A stretch of DNA of 64,000 nucleotides, taken from Chryseobacterium scophthalmum (GTDB lineage Bacteria > Bacteroidota > Bacteroidia > Flavobacteriales > Weeksellaceae). A program made the translations under genes and the position numbers. The notes under the pieces were generated by a model. That model was not told the DNA's origin. It made no database searches and worked only from the letters and a program-made list of their open reading frames with translations. Shown here piece by piece: positions 51,062-60,381 of the stretch (the first letter of the stretch is position 1; each line of letters starts with the position of its first letter). The stretch covers positions 1,488,001 to 1,552,000 of the forward strand of contig NZ_FSRQ01000001.1 of NCBI RefSeq assembly GCF_900143185.1. Reading direction: 5' to 3'.

Positions 51062-52033
51062 TTAACTCTCTCTTCTCAACAGGTAATTTGCCAATTCAGA
51101 GAATGGTTTTTTCTTTTCTTCGGGAACGTCTATTTTTGCAAGATAGCTTTGTCCGATTTCGTTATGTTTTTCGATTAAACGCAATGCTTTTTCGTCAACT
51201 CTTGTTCTTCTGAAAATCTTTTCAACACCGTAAACTTTATCGATGTTATCGGTCTTTTTAGAATACCAGTAATCTAATTCTTTACGTTCTTCTTCAGTTC
51301 CGTGCTCTCTTGCTAAAAGGTAAAGTACTGTTTTTTTGTTTTCATAAATATCTCCGGCATGTTTTTTACCGAACTGAGCCTGGTCACCGAAAACATCCAA
51401 ATAATCATCCATGATCTGGAAAGCGATACCGATATGTTTTCCGAAATTGAAAATTGCTTTGGCATCTTTAAACTGTGCTTTAGCGATCATTGCTCCAATC
51501 TCAAAAGAAGATGCGCTCAAAACTCCGGTCTTGTAAGTAATCATTCTGATATAATCTTCGAACGTTACATTTTCCTGAGTTTCAAAATTAATATCATATT
51601 GTTGACCTTCACAAAGAAGCAAACCCGTATGCGTGAAAATTCTTACGCAAGCTTTAAAAATTTCAGGTTCCAGATCTTCAAAAAACTTATAGGCTTTAAG
51701 CATTAAACCGTCTCCTGAAAGAATTCCTGTATTAAGACCATGAATGGTGTGAATAGTCGGCTTATTCCTTCTTAGCGGAGCTTCATCCATAATATCGTCA
51801 TGAATCAACGTGAAATTATGAAAAAACTCAATCGCCAAAGCCGGCTTTATTGCTTCTTTCTGATCACCACCAAACAAGTCACAAGCCATTAAAACCATAA
51901 TCGGACGGAGACGTTTTCCACCGTGCGAGATGATATAATTCATCGGCTCATACAGCTCTGTAGGTTTGTCTTTAAACGTATATTTAGTAATAGCATCAGC
52001 AACAATCTGTTGGTAGGTGTCTAAGAATTCCAT
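51062..52033 (-). CDS. Polyprenyl diphosphate synthase
   Basis: The start is placed at MEFLDTYQQIVADAI (52033), as the longer frame adds 22 hydrophobic residues that overlap a terminator. The 323-residue protein has GGKRLRPIMVLMACDLFG, first aspartate-rich motif LIHDDIMDEA around 81-90 and second motif IMDDYLDVFGD around 206. It condenses isopentenyl diphosphate with an allylic diphosphate. Chain length (geranylgeranyl or longer) cannot be fixed by eye. Confidence 0.92.
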   Translation of the reverse strand: MEFLDTYQQIVADAITKYTFKDKPTELYEPMNYIISHGGKRLRPIMVLMACDLFGGDQKEAIKPALAIEFFHNFTLIHDDIMDEAPLRRNKPTIHTIHGLNTGILSGDGLMLKAYKFFEDLEPEIFKACVRIFTHTGLLLCEGQQYDINFETQENVTFEDYIRMITYKTGVLSASSFEIGAMIAKAQFKDAKAIFNFGKHIGIAFQIMDDYLDVFGDQAQFGKKHAGDIYENKKTVLYLLAREHGTEEERKELDYWYSKKTDNIDKVYGVEKIFRRTRVDEKALRLIEKHNEIGQSYLAKIDVPEEKKKPFSELANYLLRRES

Positions 52034-52082
52034 AAAAGATTTTAATTTGAACAAAAATACGATTTTCTGAGGGGTTGTAAAA

Positions 52083-52113
52083 CAAAAAACTTTGCCCAAA
52101 CGGACAAAGTTTT
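52083..52113 (-). terminator. Terminator after phosphate transporter gene
   Basis: On the minus strand AAAACTTTG pairs with CAAAGTTTT around a short GC-containing centre, followed by a T run. It lies about 25 bp after the PiT stop. Confidence 0.8.
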
Positions 52114-52135
52114 ATATTGTGATAAAATTTTTCGC

Positions 52136-53278
52136 TTAAGTTAAAAACGTTACAGCTAAGTAAGTAATTCCTGCAACAATTGCTGAAATAGGAATCGTTA
52201 AAATCCAAGCCCAAAGTAAGCTTACCGTGATTCCCCAACGTACTGCAGAAACCCTCTTTGTAAGTCCAACCCCAATAATAGAACCTGTTACTGTATGTGT
52301 TGTAGAAACTGGGATACTTAATTGATCTGTGATGAAAAGCGTGATTGCTCCTGCTGTTTCAGCACTTACCCCTTCCAATGGAGTTACTTTTGTAATTTTA
52401 GTCCCCATTGTTTTGATGATTTTCCATCCACCACTCATTGTTCCCAATGCAATAGCGATAAATGAAACCAAAGGAACCCAAATATAATGCTGTGCAAAAT
52501 AATCGAAACGTCCCGCAGAAGGAATATTTAAATATACAGGATCCTGAAGCATATTTACATGATAATAAATTAATGCTGCACCAATAATACCCATTACTTT
52601 CTGAGCATCATTCAAACCATGACCTACACTGAATAAAGCTGAAGACACAAGCTGTAATTTCTTAAATGCTTTATCTGCTTTGTAAGGATTTGATCTTTTG
52701 TATAAATGAACAATAATCAAAGTAATGATAATAGAGATAATCATCCCCAATATCGGAGCCATGAAAATGAATAAGAAAATCGGGATTACTTTATCAAATT
52801 TCACAATATCTTGTGTGGTTACTTTAATTAAAGCTTCTTTTACTGTTGTAAAAGTTCCCAAATCTGGATGAGCTGCAACTACTTCTCTGTAGTCTAGCAT
52901 AAAAGCGTGCATTAAAGCCGCTCCCAAAAACCCACCAATCAAAGTATGTGATGATGATGAAGGAATACCAAACCACCATGTTAAAAGATTCCAAGCAATT
53001 GCTGCAATAAGACCTGAAAATATTACTTCGAGCGTAATAAAGTTTTCATTAACGGTTTTGGCAATCGTATTACCAATTCTAAACTCACCAATTACATAGG
53101 CTGCTAAAAAGAAAGCTGCAAAGTTCCATAATGCTGCCCAAAGTACCGCCTGAAACGGTGTAAGAACTTTAGTAGAAACAATCGTTGCAATAGAGTTTGC
53201 CGCATCATGAAAACCGTTGATGTAATCGAAGATTAAAGCTAAAGCAATAATAACCGTAAGTAAAATAGGAAATTCCAT
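52136..53278 (-). CDS. Inorganic phosphate transporter, PiT family
   Basis: The 380-residue membrane protein has the duplicated PiT signature: NGFHDAANSIATIV near residue 22 and the second copy GHGLNDAQKVMG in the middle. SSSHTLIGGFLG and VSTTHTVTGSIIGVG are the paired helix caps. About ten transmembrane segments are expected. It imports phosphate with a cation. The DUF47 gene 15 bp upstream is its usual partner. Confidence 0.94.
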   Translation of the reverse strand: MEFPILLTVIIALALIFDYINGFHDAANSIATIVSTKVLTPFQAVLWAALWNFAAFFLAAYVIGEFRIGNTIAKTVNENFITLEVIFSGLIAAIAWNLLTWWFGIPSSSSHTLIGGFLGAALMHAFMLDYREVVAAHPDLGTFTTVKEALIKVTTQDIVKFDKVIPIFLFIFMAPILGMIISIIITLIIVHLYKRSNPYKADKAFKKLQLVSSALFSVGHGLNDAQKVMGIIGAALIYYHVNMLQDPVYLNIPSAGRFDYFAQHYIWVPLVSFIAIALGTMSGGWKIIKTMGTKITKVTPLEGVSAETAGAITLFITDQLSIPVSTTHTVTGSIIGVGLTKRVSAVRWGITVSLLWAWILTIPISAIVAGITYLAVTFLT

Positions 53279-53293
53279 TTCTGTTATATTGTT

Positions 53294-53932
53294 TTATGCG
53301 TATTTAATCATGATGTTTTCAATTGTATTGGCAACATCTTCTGCTTTATCGGTTACTACTTCAAGGTAATTTAATACTGATGAAATTTTAATAATATTAA
53401 TTGCATCATTGGTCTCAAACAATTCTACCATAGAATTTGAAAGAAGGTCATCTGCAATATTTTCTATAGAGTTTACTTTAATACAAGCTTCTTTCACCTG
53501 CTCCATATTTTTGAAACCTTTAAGGTTTTTCATTGCATTCTGAATCTCAAGACAAGCTTTGTGAATCAATAATGAAAAATCTGCATAAGCCTTCATCAAA
53601 GGAGATTTGTAAAGGAAGATATATTTAGCAGAAGCATAAATATAATCTGCGATATCATCTAAACCTGTAGCTAATGTGTGAATATCTTCACGATCAAAAG
53701 GTGTAATGAAGTTTTTCCCCAATTCAACGAAGATTTCGTGAGTAAGCTCATCATTTTTGTGCTCATAGTCGCTCATCAATTTTAGCATAGAATCATCATT
53801 CAGATCAAAATCTTTGATTCCGTGATTAAAATCGTTAGACATAGCAACCAGGTTATCTGTAACTTTTTCGAAAAGTACAAAGAAGATTTTATCTTTCGGT
53901 TGAAAAGCGTGGAAAATATTACCAATGCCCAT
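53294..53932 (-). CDS. DUF47/PhoU-like phosphate transport accessory protein
   Basis: The 212-residue protein is helical throughout and matches the DUF47 (Pit accessory, TIGR00153-type) family: MSDYEHKNDELTHEIFVELGKNFITPFDREDI around 49-80 and a C-terminal ATDKAED-like VVTDKAEDVANTIENI. Paired acidic motifs suggest metal binding. It regulates or stabilises the PiT transporter encoded 15 bp downstream. Confidence 0.9.
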   Translation of the reverse strand: MGIGNIFHAFQPKDKIFFVLFEKVTDNLVAMSNDFNHGIKDFDLNDDSMLKLMSDYEHKNDELTHEIFVELGKNFITPFDREDIHTLATGLDDIADYIYASAKYIFLYKSPLMKAYADFSLLIHKACLEIQNAMKNLKGFKNMEQVKEACIKVNSIENIADDLLSNSMVELFETNDAINIIKISSVLNYLEVVTDKAEDVANTIENIMIKYA

Positions 53933-54118
53933 TTTATAGTATTTATAAATTCGTGTGCAAATTTCCTAAAAAACCATGTCACCAAAAAGCATCCAGCGTT
54001 AATTTTTGTTCACATTGAAGTAATATTTGTTTACATAAAAAACCACTATCAACCAGCATCTTTGTATAAGCTTTGTAATCAATATTTTAAACACTTGTTT
54101 AAATAAAATCAAAAACAA

Positions 54119-54145
54119 AAAAGCCGACAAAAAATGTCGGCTTTT
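54119..54145 (-). terminator. Terminator after deaD
   Basis: A perfect 11-bp stem AAAAGCCGACA / TGTCGGCTTTT with loop AAAAA lies between long A and T runs. On the minus strand it ends the deaD message 20 bp after its stop. Confidence 0.88.
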
Positions 54146-54165
54146 TTTATATGTTAAGAATAAGA

Positions 54166-55887
54166 TTAGTTAGCTTCTTCAGCTCTCATATCTTTTCCTT
54201 TGAACTTCATTGATTGGATATTTCCTAAAAGCTCATTTTTATAAGATTTTTCAATCTCAAAGAATGAGAATTTTTCAAGAATTTCGATATTACCAATTTC
54301 AGCTCTCTTATTTCCTTTGCTTGAAGTAGCCTTGTTGATGATTTCTAAAACATCTAATTTTTTCAACTGATCTTTTTTACCAAGATTGAAGAAAAATCTA
54401 GTCATGTTTTCGTCTCTTTGTCTAGGTTTTCCACCACGATCACCTCTTCCTCTCTCGCTTCTTCCGTCACGGTCTCCTCTTGGGCCTCTATCACGGTCTC
54501 TTCCTCTGTCACGATCTCTTCCTCTATCGCGGTCTCTTCCTCCTCTGTCATCATCTCTGCTGCTCATTTTCTGCTCCAGAAGATCATGTCTGTCTTTGTA
54601 GTACAAAGCAAGATCTTTTAACTGGAACTGAAGTAATTTGTGCACCAATTGTTCTTTTGTAAATTCAGAAAGATCAGGAATCAATGAATCATCAAATTCA
54701 AAGAAATCTTCGTGTACTTCTAATAAGTTTTCGAAAACACCTGCAACCTGAGCTTTTACAATATCTTCACCTGTAGGAATTCTAGCTTCAACGATCTCAA
54801 TCTTTGTAACAGATTTAATCTGCTTCAGTTTTCTGCTTTCTTCAGGTTTAATTAAAGAAATAGAGATACCGTCTTTTCCTGCTCTACCCGTTCTACCACT
54901 TCTGTGAACGAATACTTCAGGATCATCTGGTAAAGAATAATGTACAACGTGAGTTAAAGAATCTACATCCAATCCTCTAGCTGCAACATCAGTCGCCACC
55001 AAAATATCGATATTTTTCAGTCTGAATTTCTTCATTACCGTATCTCTCTGCGCTTGAGAAAGATCACCATGAAGAGCATCTGCTGCATATCCATTCTGCA
55101 TCAAGAAATCGGCAACTTCCTGAGTTTCCATTCTTGTTCTACAGAAAATAATTGAGTATTGGTTTGGGTTTGAATCGATCAATCTCTTCAAAGCCTCTTT
55201 TTTCTGACGGTAACCAGCCACATAATATTCGTGCTTAATGTTCTTTTTAACTTCGTTAATAGAACCCACAGAAATACGGTGAGGTTTTGTCAAATAATTT
55301 TTTGAAATACGCTCCACTTCTTTGCTCATTGTTGCCGAAAACAAGAAAGTTTGTTTTGTTTCAGGAGTTTCTTTCATAATGGTTTCTAACTCGTCTTTGA
55401 AACCCATTGAAAGCATTTCATCTGCTTCGTCTAAAACCAACCAGTGAATTGCTGAAAAGTCTAATGCTTTTCTGTTAATCAAATCGATTACTCTTCCAGG
55501 AGTTCCTACAATAATTTGTGGCTTTTCCTTTAAAGAACGAATCTGATCCATAATACTGCTTCCACCGTAAACTGCTGTAGTTTTGATGTTCTGCATGTAC
55601 TTTGAATAATTTTTGATGTCTTTTGTAATCTGAAGACATAATTCTCGTGTCGGACAAAGCACCAAAAATTGGATTTTGCGACTCGTATCGTCAATCATAT
55701 CCAAAATCGGAAGCGAAAACGCTGCTGTTTTGCCTGTCCCTGTCTGCGCAAGTGCGATTAGATCGCGAATATCTGAAAGAATGAAAGGGATAGTCTGTTT
55801 TTGGATTTCTGTCGGGCTTTCGTAACCCAGTTCGCCAATGGCCTTAAGGATATCAGGACTTAAATTGGTCTCCGTAAATAAATTCAT
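54166..55887 (-). CDS. deaD: DEAD-box RNA helicase, DeaD/CsdA type, with RGD-rich tract
   Basis: The 573-residue protein has the helicase core: ESPTEIQKQTIP, AQTGTGKTAA, CPTREL, VGTPGRVID, VLDEADEML, FSATM and HRSGRTGRAG. A linker region follows, then an Arg/Asp/Gly tract of about 45 residues (RDRDRG units). A C-terminal DbpA/CsdA-type RNA-binding domain comes last (MTRFFFNLGKKDQLKKLDVLEIIN to MKFKGKDM). It remodels RNA during ribosome assembly, mainly in the cold. The promoter box lies 21 bp before the ATG. Confidence 0.93.
   Translation of the reverse strand: MNLFTETNLSPDILKAIGELGYESPTEIQKQTIPFILSDIRDLIALAQTGTGKTAAFSLPILDMIDDTSRKIQFLVLCPTRELCLQITKDIKNYSKYMQNIKTTAVYGGSSIMDQIRSLKEKPQIIVGTPGRVIDLINRKALDFSAIHWLVLDEADEMLSMGFKDELETIMKETPETKQTFLFSATMSKEVERISKNYLTKPHRISVGSINEVKKNIKHEYYVAGYRQKKEALKRLIDSNPNQYSIIFCRTRMETQEVADFLMQNGYAADALHGDLSQAQRDTVMKKFRLKNIDILVATDVAARGLDVDSLTHVVHYSLPDDPEVFVHRSGRTGRAGKDGISISLIKPEESRKLKQIKSVTKIEIVEARIPTGEDIVKAQVAGVFENLLEVHEDFFEFDDSLIPDLSEFTKEQLVHKLLQFQLKDLALYYKDRHDLLEQKMSSRDDDRGGRDRDRGRDRDRGRDRDRGPRGDRDGRSERGRGDRGGKPRQRDENMTRFFFNLGKKDQLKKLDVLEIINKATSSKGNKRAEIGNIEILEKFSFFEIEKSYKNELLGNIQSMKFKGKDMRAEEAN
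54491..54544 (-). repeat. deaD: 18-bp tandem repeat within deaD
   Basis: Three 18-bp units (54491-54508, 54509-54526, 54527-54544) differ at a few third positions. They encode RDRDRG-type repeats in the linker of the helicase. Being in frame, a gain or loss of one unit changes the tract by six residues. Confidence 0.8.
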
Positions 55888-55907
55888 TAAATATTATAAA
55901 ATTTTTG

Positions 55908-55915
55908 CAAAGATA
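55908..55915 (-). promoter_or_regulatory. -7 box upstream of deaD
   Basis: The minus strand reads TATCTTTG, matching TAnnTTTG, 21 bp before the ATG. The leader is therefore short, in contrast to the other helicase gene. The rest of the 273-bp divergent gap shows nothing else I can name. Confidence 0.5.
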
Positions 55916-56137
55916 CGGTTTTTATTTGGATATTGAATTATACAATATTAACGAATTGATAATTTTATTTTAGAAAACCACAATCATTTTTATATTTAGA
56001 CAAAAAAACTACATCTTTTTTATTTTTAATTTAAAAATTTTTCAACAATAATCACAATTAGCAAATAATACATTTTGTAGAGTAATAATTATGAATTAAT
56101 GAAAATTCTATGGGTATTTATTTTGAATATTATTATT

Positions 56138-56145
56138 TACATTTG
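56138..56145 (+). promoter_or_regulatory. -7 box upstream of DUF2461 gene
   Basis: TACATTTG fits TAnnTTTG and lies 15 bp before the ATG at 56161. Confidence 0.45.
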
Positions 56146-56160
56146 ATTAAAATTTAAAAT

Positions 56161-56838
56161 ATGGCATCTCAGATTTCATCCAAAGTATTTGATTTTTTAA
56201 AACTTATTGATAAAAACAACAACCGAGAATGGTTTAATGATAATAAAAATCTTTTTCTTGAAGCACAATCAGATTTTCAGGATTTCACTGAAGAGCTGAT
56301 TAGCGAAATGGGAAAGTTTGATGAAACTATTTTAAAACTCGATGCCAAAAAATCTTTGCTCAGAATCTACCGAGACACCAGATTTTCAAAAGATAAAACA
56401 CCTTACAAAAACTATTTCGGAGCCTCACTTGGAATGGGAAAAATAAATACAAAAGCAGGATTTTATCTTCATGTACAACCCGGGAAATCTTTTTTAGGAA
56501 GCGGAATTTATTTACCAGACTCACCTGTTTTAAAAGAAATCAGAAAAGAAATCTCTCTTTTTAAAGATGATTTCCTGAAAGCAATCGATGATAAAGATTT
56601 CAAAAAATATTACGGCGGACTCGATCAGGAACACAAACTCAAGAACGTTCCGCAAGGCTTTGAAAAAGAAGATCCGATGGGAGAATTTTTAAAATTAAAA
56701 AGTTTCATTGGAGTTCACAACATCACCAACAAAGATCTTTCTGATAAAAATGCCGTAAAAAACATTTCAAAAATATTTGAAGCAGCAAAACCTTTGAATG
56801 ATTTTCTAGATACCTCAATTTCAAATCTTAAAAATTAA
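56161..56838 (+). CDS. DUF2461 domain-containing protein
   Basis: The 225-residue soluble protein matches DUF2461 (TIGR02453): DFLKLIDKNNNREWFNDNK near the start, LRIYRDTRFSKDKTPYKNYFGAS around 67-89 and GFYLHVQPGKSFLGSGIYLP around 99-118. Function is unknown. It is transcribed towards the glycan cluster, with a 104-bp gap and a separate -7 box between them. Confidence 0.88.
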   Translation: MASQISSKVFDFLKLIDKNNNREWFNDNKNLFLEAQSDFQDFTEELISEMGKFDETILKLDAKKSLLRIYRDTRFSKDKTPYKNYFGASLGMGKINTKAGFYLHVQPGKSFLGSGIYLPDSPVLKEIRKEISLFKDDFLKAIDDKDFKKYYGGLDQEHKLKNVPQGFEKEDPMGEFLKLKSFIGVHNITNKDLSDKNAVKNISKIFEAAKPLNDFLDTSISNLKN

Positions 56839-56912
56839 ACAAAAGCAAAATAAACACTGATAATCAATATATTACAATTAAATATTTTTAACAACAATTT
56901 AACATTTTTCAT

Positions 56913-56920
56913 TACCTTTG
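56913..56920 (+). promoter_or_regulatory. -7 box upstream of FkbM-type gene
   Basis: TACCTTTG fits TAnnTTTG, 22 bp before the ATG at 56943. It probably drives the methyltransferase-flippase unit. Confidence 0.5.
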
Positions 56921-56942
56921 CTGGTCGTCAAATTTCCATACA

Positions 56943-57737
56943 ATGTCTTTATACCAGCAACTCGCAGAAAAACTACAATACATCAGTCCAAGTTTTTATA
57001 AACAGAGGTATTTTAAAAGTTTAAAAAATCTCACCAAAGAAAATTTTTCAGGCCGTAATGTAGAACCAGAGTTGGTTTGGATTAAAGAATATTTACAAAA
57101 CGATGCTGTAATTTTCGATATTGGAGCCAATGTAGGAACTTTTCTTTACCAGTTTGAAAACAAGCTAAATCACAAAAATATTTACGCTTTTGAGCCTAAT
57201 AAAAAACTCAACATCAGACTGAGAAGACTTTTCCCGACGATGCATATTTCTTCTGTGGCACTTTCTGACGAAAATACAACGGCACAATTTAAAGTTCCGA
57301 TCATTAAAGGAAAAATGGTTGCCTCAAGAGGTACTTTAAATACTTCTTACAAAGAAAAAGACGAAGAAAACTCTTATACAGAAACCGTAGAAGTTGTAAA
57401 ACTGGATGATTGGGCGAAATCTAAAAACATCAAAAAAATAGATTTCATCAAAATCGATGTGGAAGGAAACGAAATGAAAACTCTTTTTGGCGGAAAAGAT
57501 ACCATACAAAAATTCAAACCGACTTTGATGGTTGAAATGGAACAAAGACACCACGATCAACCCATTTGGAACGAGATTTCCGAAGTTGAAAACTGGGGTT
57601 TTGAAGCGCATTATCTAAACCGAAAAACATTTACCCTCGAAAAACTGACTGAAGAAATTTTATTAAAAAACATCAGCGACGAAAAAAATAAAACCGACTA
57701 CATCAACAATATTATTTTCCTATCCAAAAACGTTTAA
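56943..57737 (+). CDS. FkbM-family methyltransferase
   Basis: The 264-residue protein has an S-adenosylmethionine-binding Rossmann fold: IFDIGANVGTFLYQF around 55-69, IYAFEPNKKL around 80 and IDFIKIDVEGNEMKTLFG around 165-182, the FkbM signature. Such enzymes often O-methylate sugars or glycans. The flippase gene follows after 9 bp and two glycosyltransferases lie beyond, so surface-glycan modification is the likely role. Confidence 0.88.
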   Translation: MSLYQQLAEKLQYISPSFYKQRYFKSLKNLTKENFSGRNVEPELVWIKEYLQNDAVIFDIGANVGTFLYQFENKLNHKNIYAFEPNKKLNIRLRRLFPTMHISSVALSDENTTAQFKVPIIKGKMVASRGTLNTSYKEKDEENSYTETVEVVKLDDWAKSKNIKKIDFIKIDVEGNEMKTLFGGKDTIQKFKPTLMVEMEQRHHDQPIWNEISEVENWGFEAHYLNRKTFTLEKLTEEILLKNISDEKNKTDYINNIIFLSKNV

Positions 57738-57746
57738 AATCTAAAT

Positions 57747-59222
57747 ATGAGTGTAGTAGCAAGGCAGGGTTTTAAGTATTCCATTATCGGATACGTCGCG
57801 ACGTTGATCGGGATGTTCTCCATCTTTATTTTTACCAACGACCTCTTTTTTTACGGGAAACTAAGATACATCATGTCTGCTGCAGAAATGCTGGTTCCTT
57901 TTGTTGTGTTGGGAATTTCATATTCGAATGTGAAGTTTTTTGGAAAGGCTCATGAAGACGATAAGCATCAAAATATGTTGTCTCTTTCTCTAGCATTGGT
58001 TTCTATTAATTTTTTAATCTTTTTGGTTGTTTTTTTCCTTATCCCAAGCTTTTTCCCTGAATTTACAAAAATGAAGATCTGGGAAAGCAAAAAATACATT
58101 TTGCCGCTTGTTTTAACGCTTTCTTTATGTGCGATTTTCAACAGGTATATTTCCAATTATAAAAGAATTGTTGTTTCTAATATCTTCGACAATCTTTTGC
58201 CGAAATTAGCCAACTTAGGATCATTCTGTCTGTTCTTTTATTTTCAGTTTTCAGAGCAGATTGCATTGGCTTTTTTCTTCGGAATGTTTGCTTTAATGCT
58301 TACAGGATATATTTATTACACCAACAAGCTTGATAAAATACACCTTGATTTCAGCAGAGATTACTTTAAAAAAGACAATTTCTATAAAGAGTTTGCAGCA
58401 TATAGTTTCTTTGGTTTTTTAGGAACTTTCGGAAATCATATGGCGATTAACAATTATATGATTGGTGAATTTATTGGTGAAGAAGAAATCGCGGTTTACA
58501 GCATTTTATTGGCACTTATTTCATTGATTTCCATTCCACAATTGGGATTATTTAATATTTCTGCGCCCATCATTCGAAAAAATTTAGCCGATGGTGATAT
58601 GAAAGAACTCGACAGATTTCATAAGAAAACATCATTAACTATTTATTTTTTAGGAGCCGTATTATTTGGATGTATTATGGTAGGATTCCCTTATTTAACG
58701 CATTTCATGCCGAATAAAGGAGATTTATTAAGAATGTATGAACCGGTTATCTGGATTTGGGGCTCTGCAGTTTTAATGGATTTAGCGACAGGTTTTAACG
58801 GAAATATTATCTCACTTTCAAGATATTACAAATTCAATATTATCGTAATGCTTTTATTGGCTGGTTTAACGATTAGCTTAAACTGGTATTTCATCAACCA
58901 CACCGATCTTTCATTGATTGGAATTGCGCTTTCAACCGCAATTTCGGTTACTCTTTACAATCTTATTAAAGTTATTTTCAATTATTTCGTGTTTAAGGTT
59001 TCACCCTTTTCTATTGAAATGATTTTCGTGTCAATTATCTGTACTTTAGCGATTACGGTGGCAATTGTTTTACCTGTTTTTGATAATAATTTCATCAATC
59101 TTATTTATAAACCGGCAGTTGTTTTAGTGCTTATATTTATTGGAAATCATTTCACCAAAATATTCCCGATTGAAGATTATCTGAATATGAAATTCTTTAA
59201 AAGTATTTTGAAATTTAAGTAA
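57747..59222 (+). CDS. Wzx-like oligosaccharide flippase/polysaccharide biosynthesis protein
   Basis: The 491-residue protein has about 14 hydrophobic segments (for example IIGYVATLIGMFSIFIF, FLIFLVVFFLIPSFF, FFGMFALMLTGYIYY, LTISLNWYFI), the pattern of the MOP superfamily flippases. It should move lipid-linked glycan units across the inner membrane. It lies 9 bp after the FkbM gene. Its stop overlaps the stop of the convergent glycosyltransferase gene by 8 bp. Confidence 0.88.
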   Translation: MSVVARQGFKYSIIGYVATLIGMFSIFIFTNDLFFYGKLRYIMSAAEMLVPFVVLGISYSNVKFFGKAHEDDKHQNMLSLSLALVSINFLIFLVVFFLIPSFFPEFTKMKIWESKKYILPLVLTLSLCAIFNRYISNYKRIVVSNIFDNLLPKLANLGSFCLFFYFQFSEQIALAFFFGMFALMLTGYIYYTNKLDKIHLDFSRDYFKKDNFYKEFAAYSFFGFLGTFGNHMAINNYMIGEFIGEEEIAVYSILLALISLISIPQLGLFNISAPIIRKNLADGDMKELDRFHKKTSLTIYFLGAVLFGCIMVGFPYLTHFMPNKGDLLRMYEPVIWIWGSAVLMDLATGFNGNIISLSRYYKFNIIVMLLLAGLTISLNWYFINHTDLSLIGIALSTAISVTLYNLIKVIFNYFVFKVSPFSIEMIFVSIICTLAITVAIVLPVFDNNFINLIYKPAVVLVLIFIGNHFTKIFPIEDYLNMKFFKSILKFK

Positions 59223-60243
59223 GCTTGTGAAGGAGATTTTCTAAATTTTCGAGAACTGTTTGCTTGCTGTATGCTTTCTGAAAATCATATTGAGTATTCT
59301 GCAATTCGTAAAACTGCTCAATAACATTTTCTTTTTCAGGAACAATAAAATCAAGATTTGAAGTATAATTTGCGGGGAAAACTGCGATTTTACCAAACTT
59401 TATTGCATCACCAATATTCCCGGTCATTTTTGTTTTTCCGTACACTTCTTTTTGGCTGAAAAATTCAGTTTGCTGCTGAATCGGACACCACAAAACGTCT
59501 GCTTTTTTCATCCACATTTCAAAATCTTGCTGAGAAACTCTTTCTTTGAAATAGGTAATATTAAATTGATTAGAAATTCTCTCAATCGCTTCAAGCTCAT
59601 CTCCTTTTGCTTTACCTAAAAAAACAAATTCAATGTTTTTCGCTCTTTCAGTTTTTTGAATTACCTCTAAAACATGTTGATAATCGCGTCTTTTTTGAGA
59701 AACTCCACCCGGAATTACAACAGTGAATCTTTCATTCTTATTTTGAGGAAATTCTTTGGTGTAAAAAAGTGGTAAAAATTGATATTCCTGCAAAGAAAAT
59801 TCTTTATCCAAAACCAAAAGATTCTTTGATTTTTTGTAAACTTTTGATGTATTAAAAAGGCCTTCCTTCCACCATAATTTCAATCGGTAAATAACATCTT
59901 CTTTGAAAACATTTTTGATTAAATCTAATTTGGAAGCCTTTGAAAAATTAAGATTATGAACAATTACAGCCGTTTTATATTTATTGGTGATATTCAAAAA
60001 AGTATTGAAATACCGATGAACCGTTCCAATAATAACGAGGTCATATTTCTTAGATTTAAGCTGGTCTAAAATCATCGAATTATCCGATAAAAAAACAGCT
60101 TCATCATTCGTTTGAATCTGATTTTTAATTCTTTGTGAAAAATAATAATCCACAGAAAATTCTTCTGAATCGTTCATCAAATTCATGAAATCGGCCGCAA
60201 TTTCTGCGTGAGTATCGATTTCTATGTAAGCTATTTTTTTCAA
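59215..60243 (-). CDS. Glycosyltransferase (GT4-like)
   Basis: The start is TTG at 60243; no in-frame ATG is found just upstream. The 342-residue protein has VIPGGVSQKRRDYQHVLEVI around 176-195, FVFLGKAKGDELEAI around 207 and KADVLWCPI around 250. This is the C-terminal Rossmann layout of GT-B enzymes. An E-x7-E motif is not clear. It likely adds a sugar in the glycan pathway served by the flippase. Confidence 0.78.
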   Translation of the reverse strand: MKKIAYIEIDTHAEIAADFMNLMNDSEEFSVDYYFSQRIKNQIQTNDEAVFLSDNSMILDQLKSKKYDLVIIGTVHRYFNTFLNITNKYKTAVIVHNLNFSKASKLDLIKNVFKEDVIYRLKLWWKEGLFNTSKVYKKSKNLLVLDKEFSLQEYQFLPLFYTKEFPQNKNERFTVVIPGGVSQKRRDYQHVLEVIQKTERAKNIEFVFLGKAKGDELEAIERISNQFNITYFKERVSQQDFEMWMKKADVLWCPIQQQTEFFSQKEVYGKTKMTGNIGDAIKFGKIAVFPANYTSNLDFIVPEKENVIEQFYELQNTQYDFQKAYSKQTVLENLENLLHKLT

Positions 60244-60270
60244 AGTAAAAATATAAAATTTAGATTTTAA

Positions 60271-60357
60271 GTTTAGGCTAAAGCCAATGAAATGATTCTT
60301 TTTTTTAACGAGCTTCCTTCGAAAAGCTCAGGATGAAACGCCCATTCCTATTGATTC
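60271..60357. repeat. Intergenic repeat related to 7.12 kb
   Basis: The segment has TTTAGGCTAAAGCC near its start and CCCATTCCTATTGATT near its end, matching parts of the repeat at 7123-7150 (GGCTAAAG and CCTATTGATT). A hairpin TTCGAAAAGCTC follows the pattern of an inserted middle part. The next 25 bp repeat ATAATTTATAATTTAA. Confidence 0.5.
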
Positions 60358-60381
60358 AAAATAATTTATAATTTAAATAAT

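Noticed and set aside
54386..54662. Several Ser/Leu/Arg-rich plus-strand ORFs
   Set aside because: They are antisense shadows of the RDRDRG tandem repeat in deaD; the 18-bp unit keeps other frames open.
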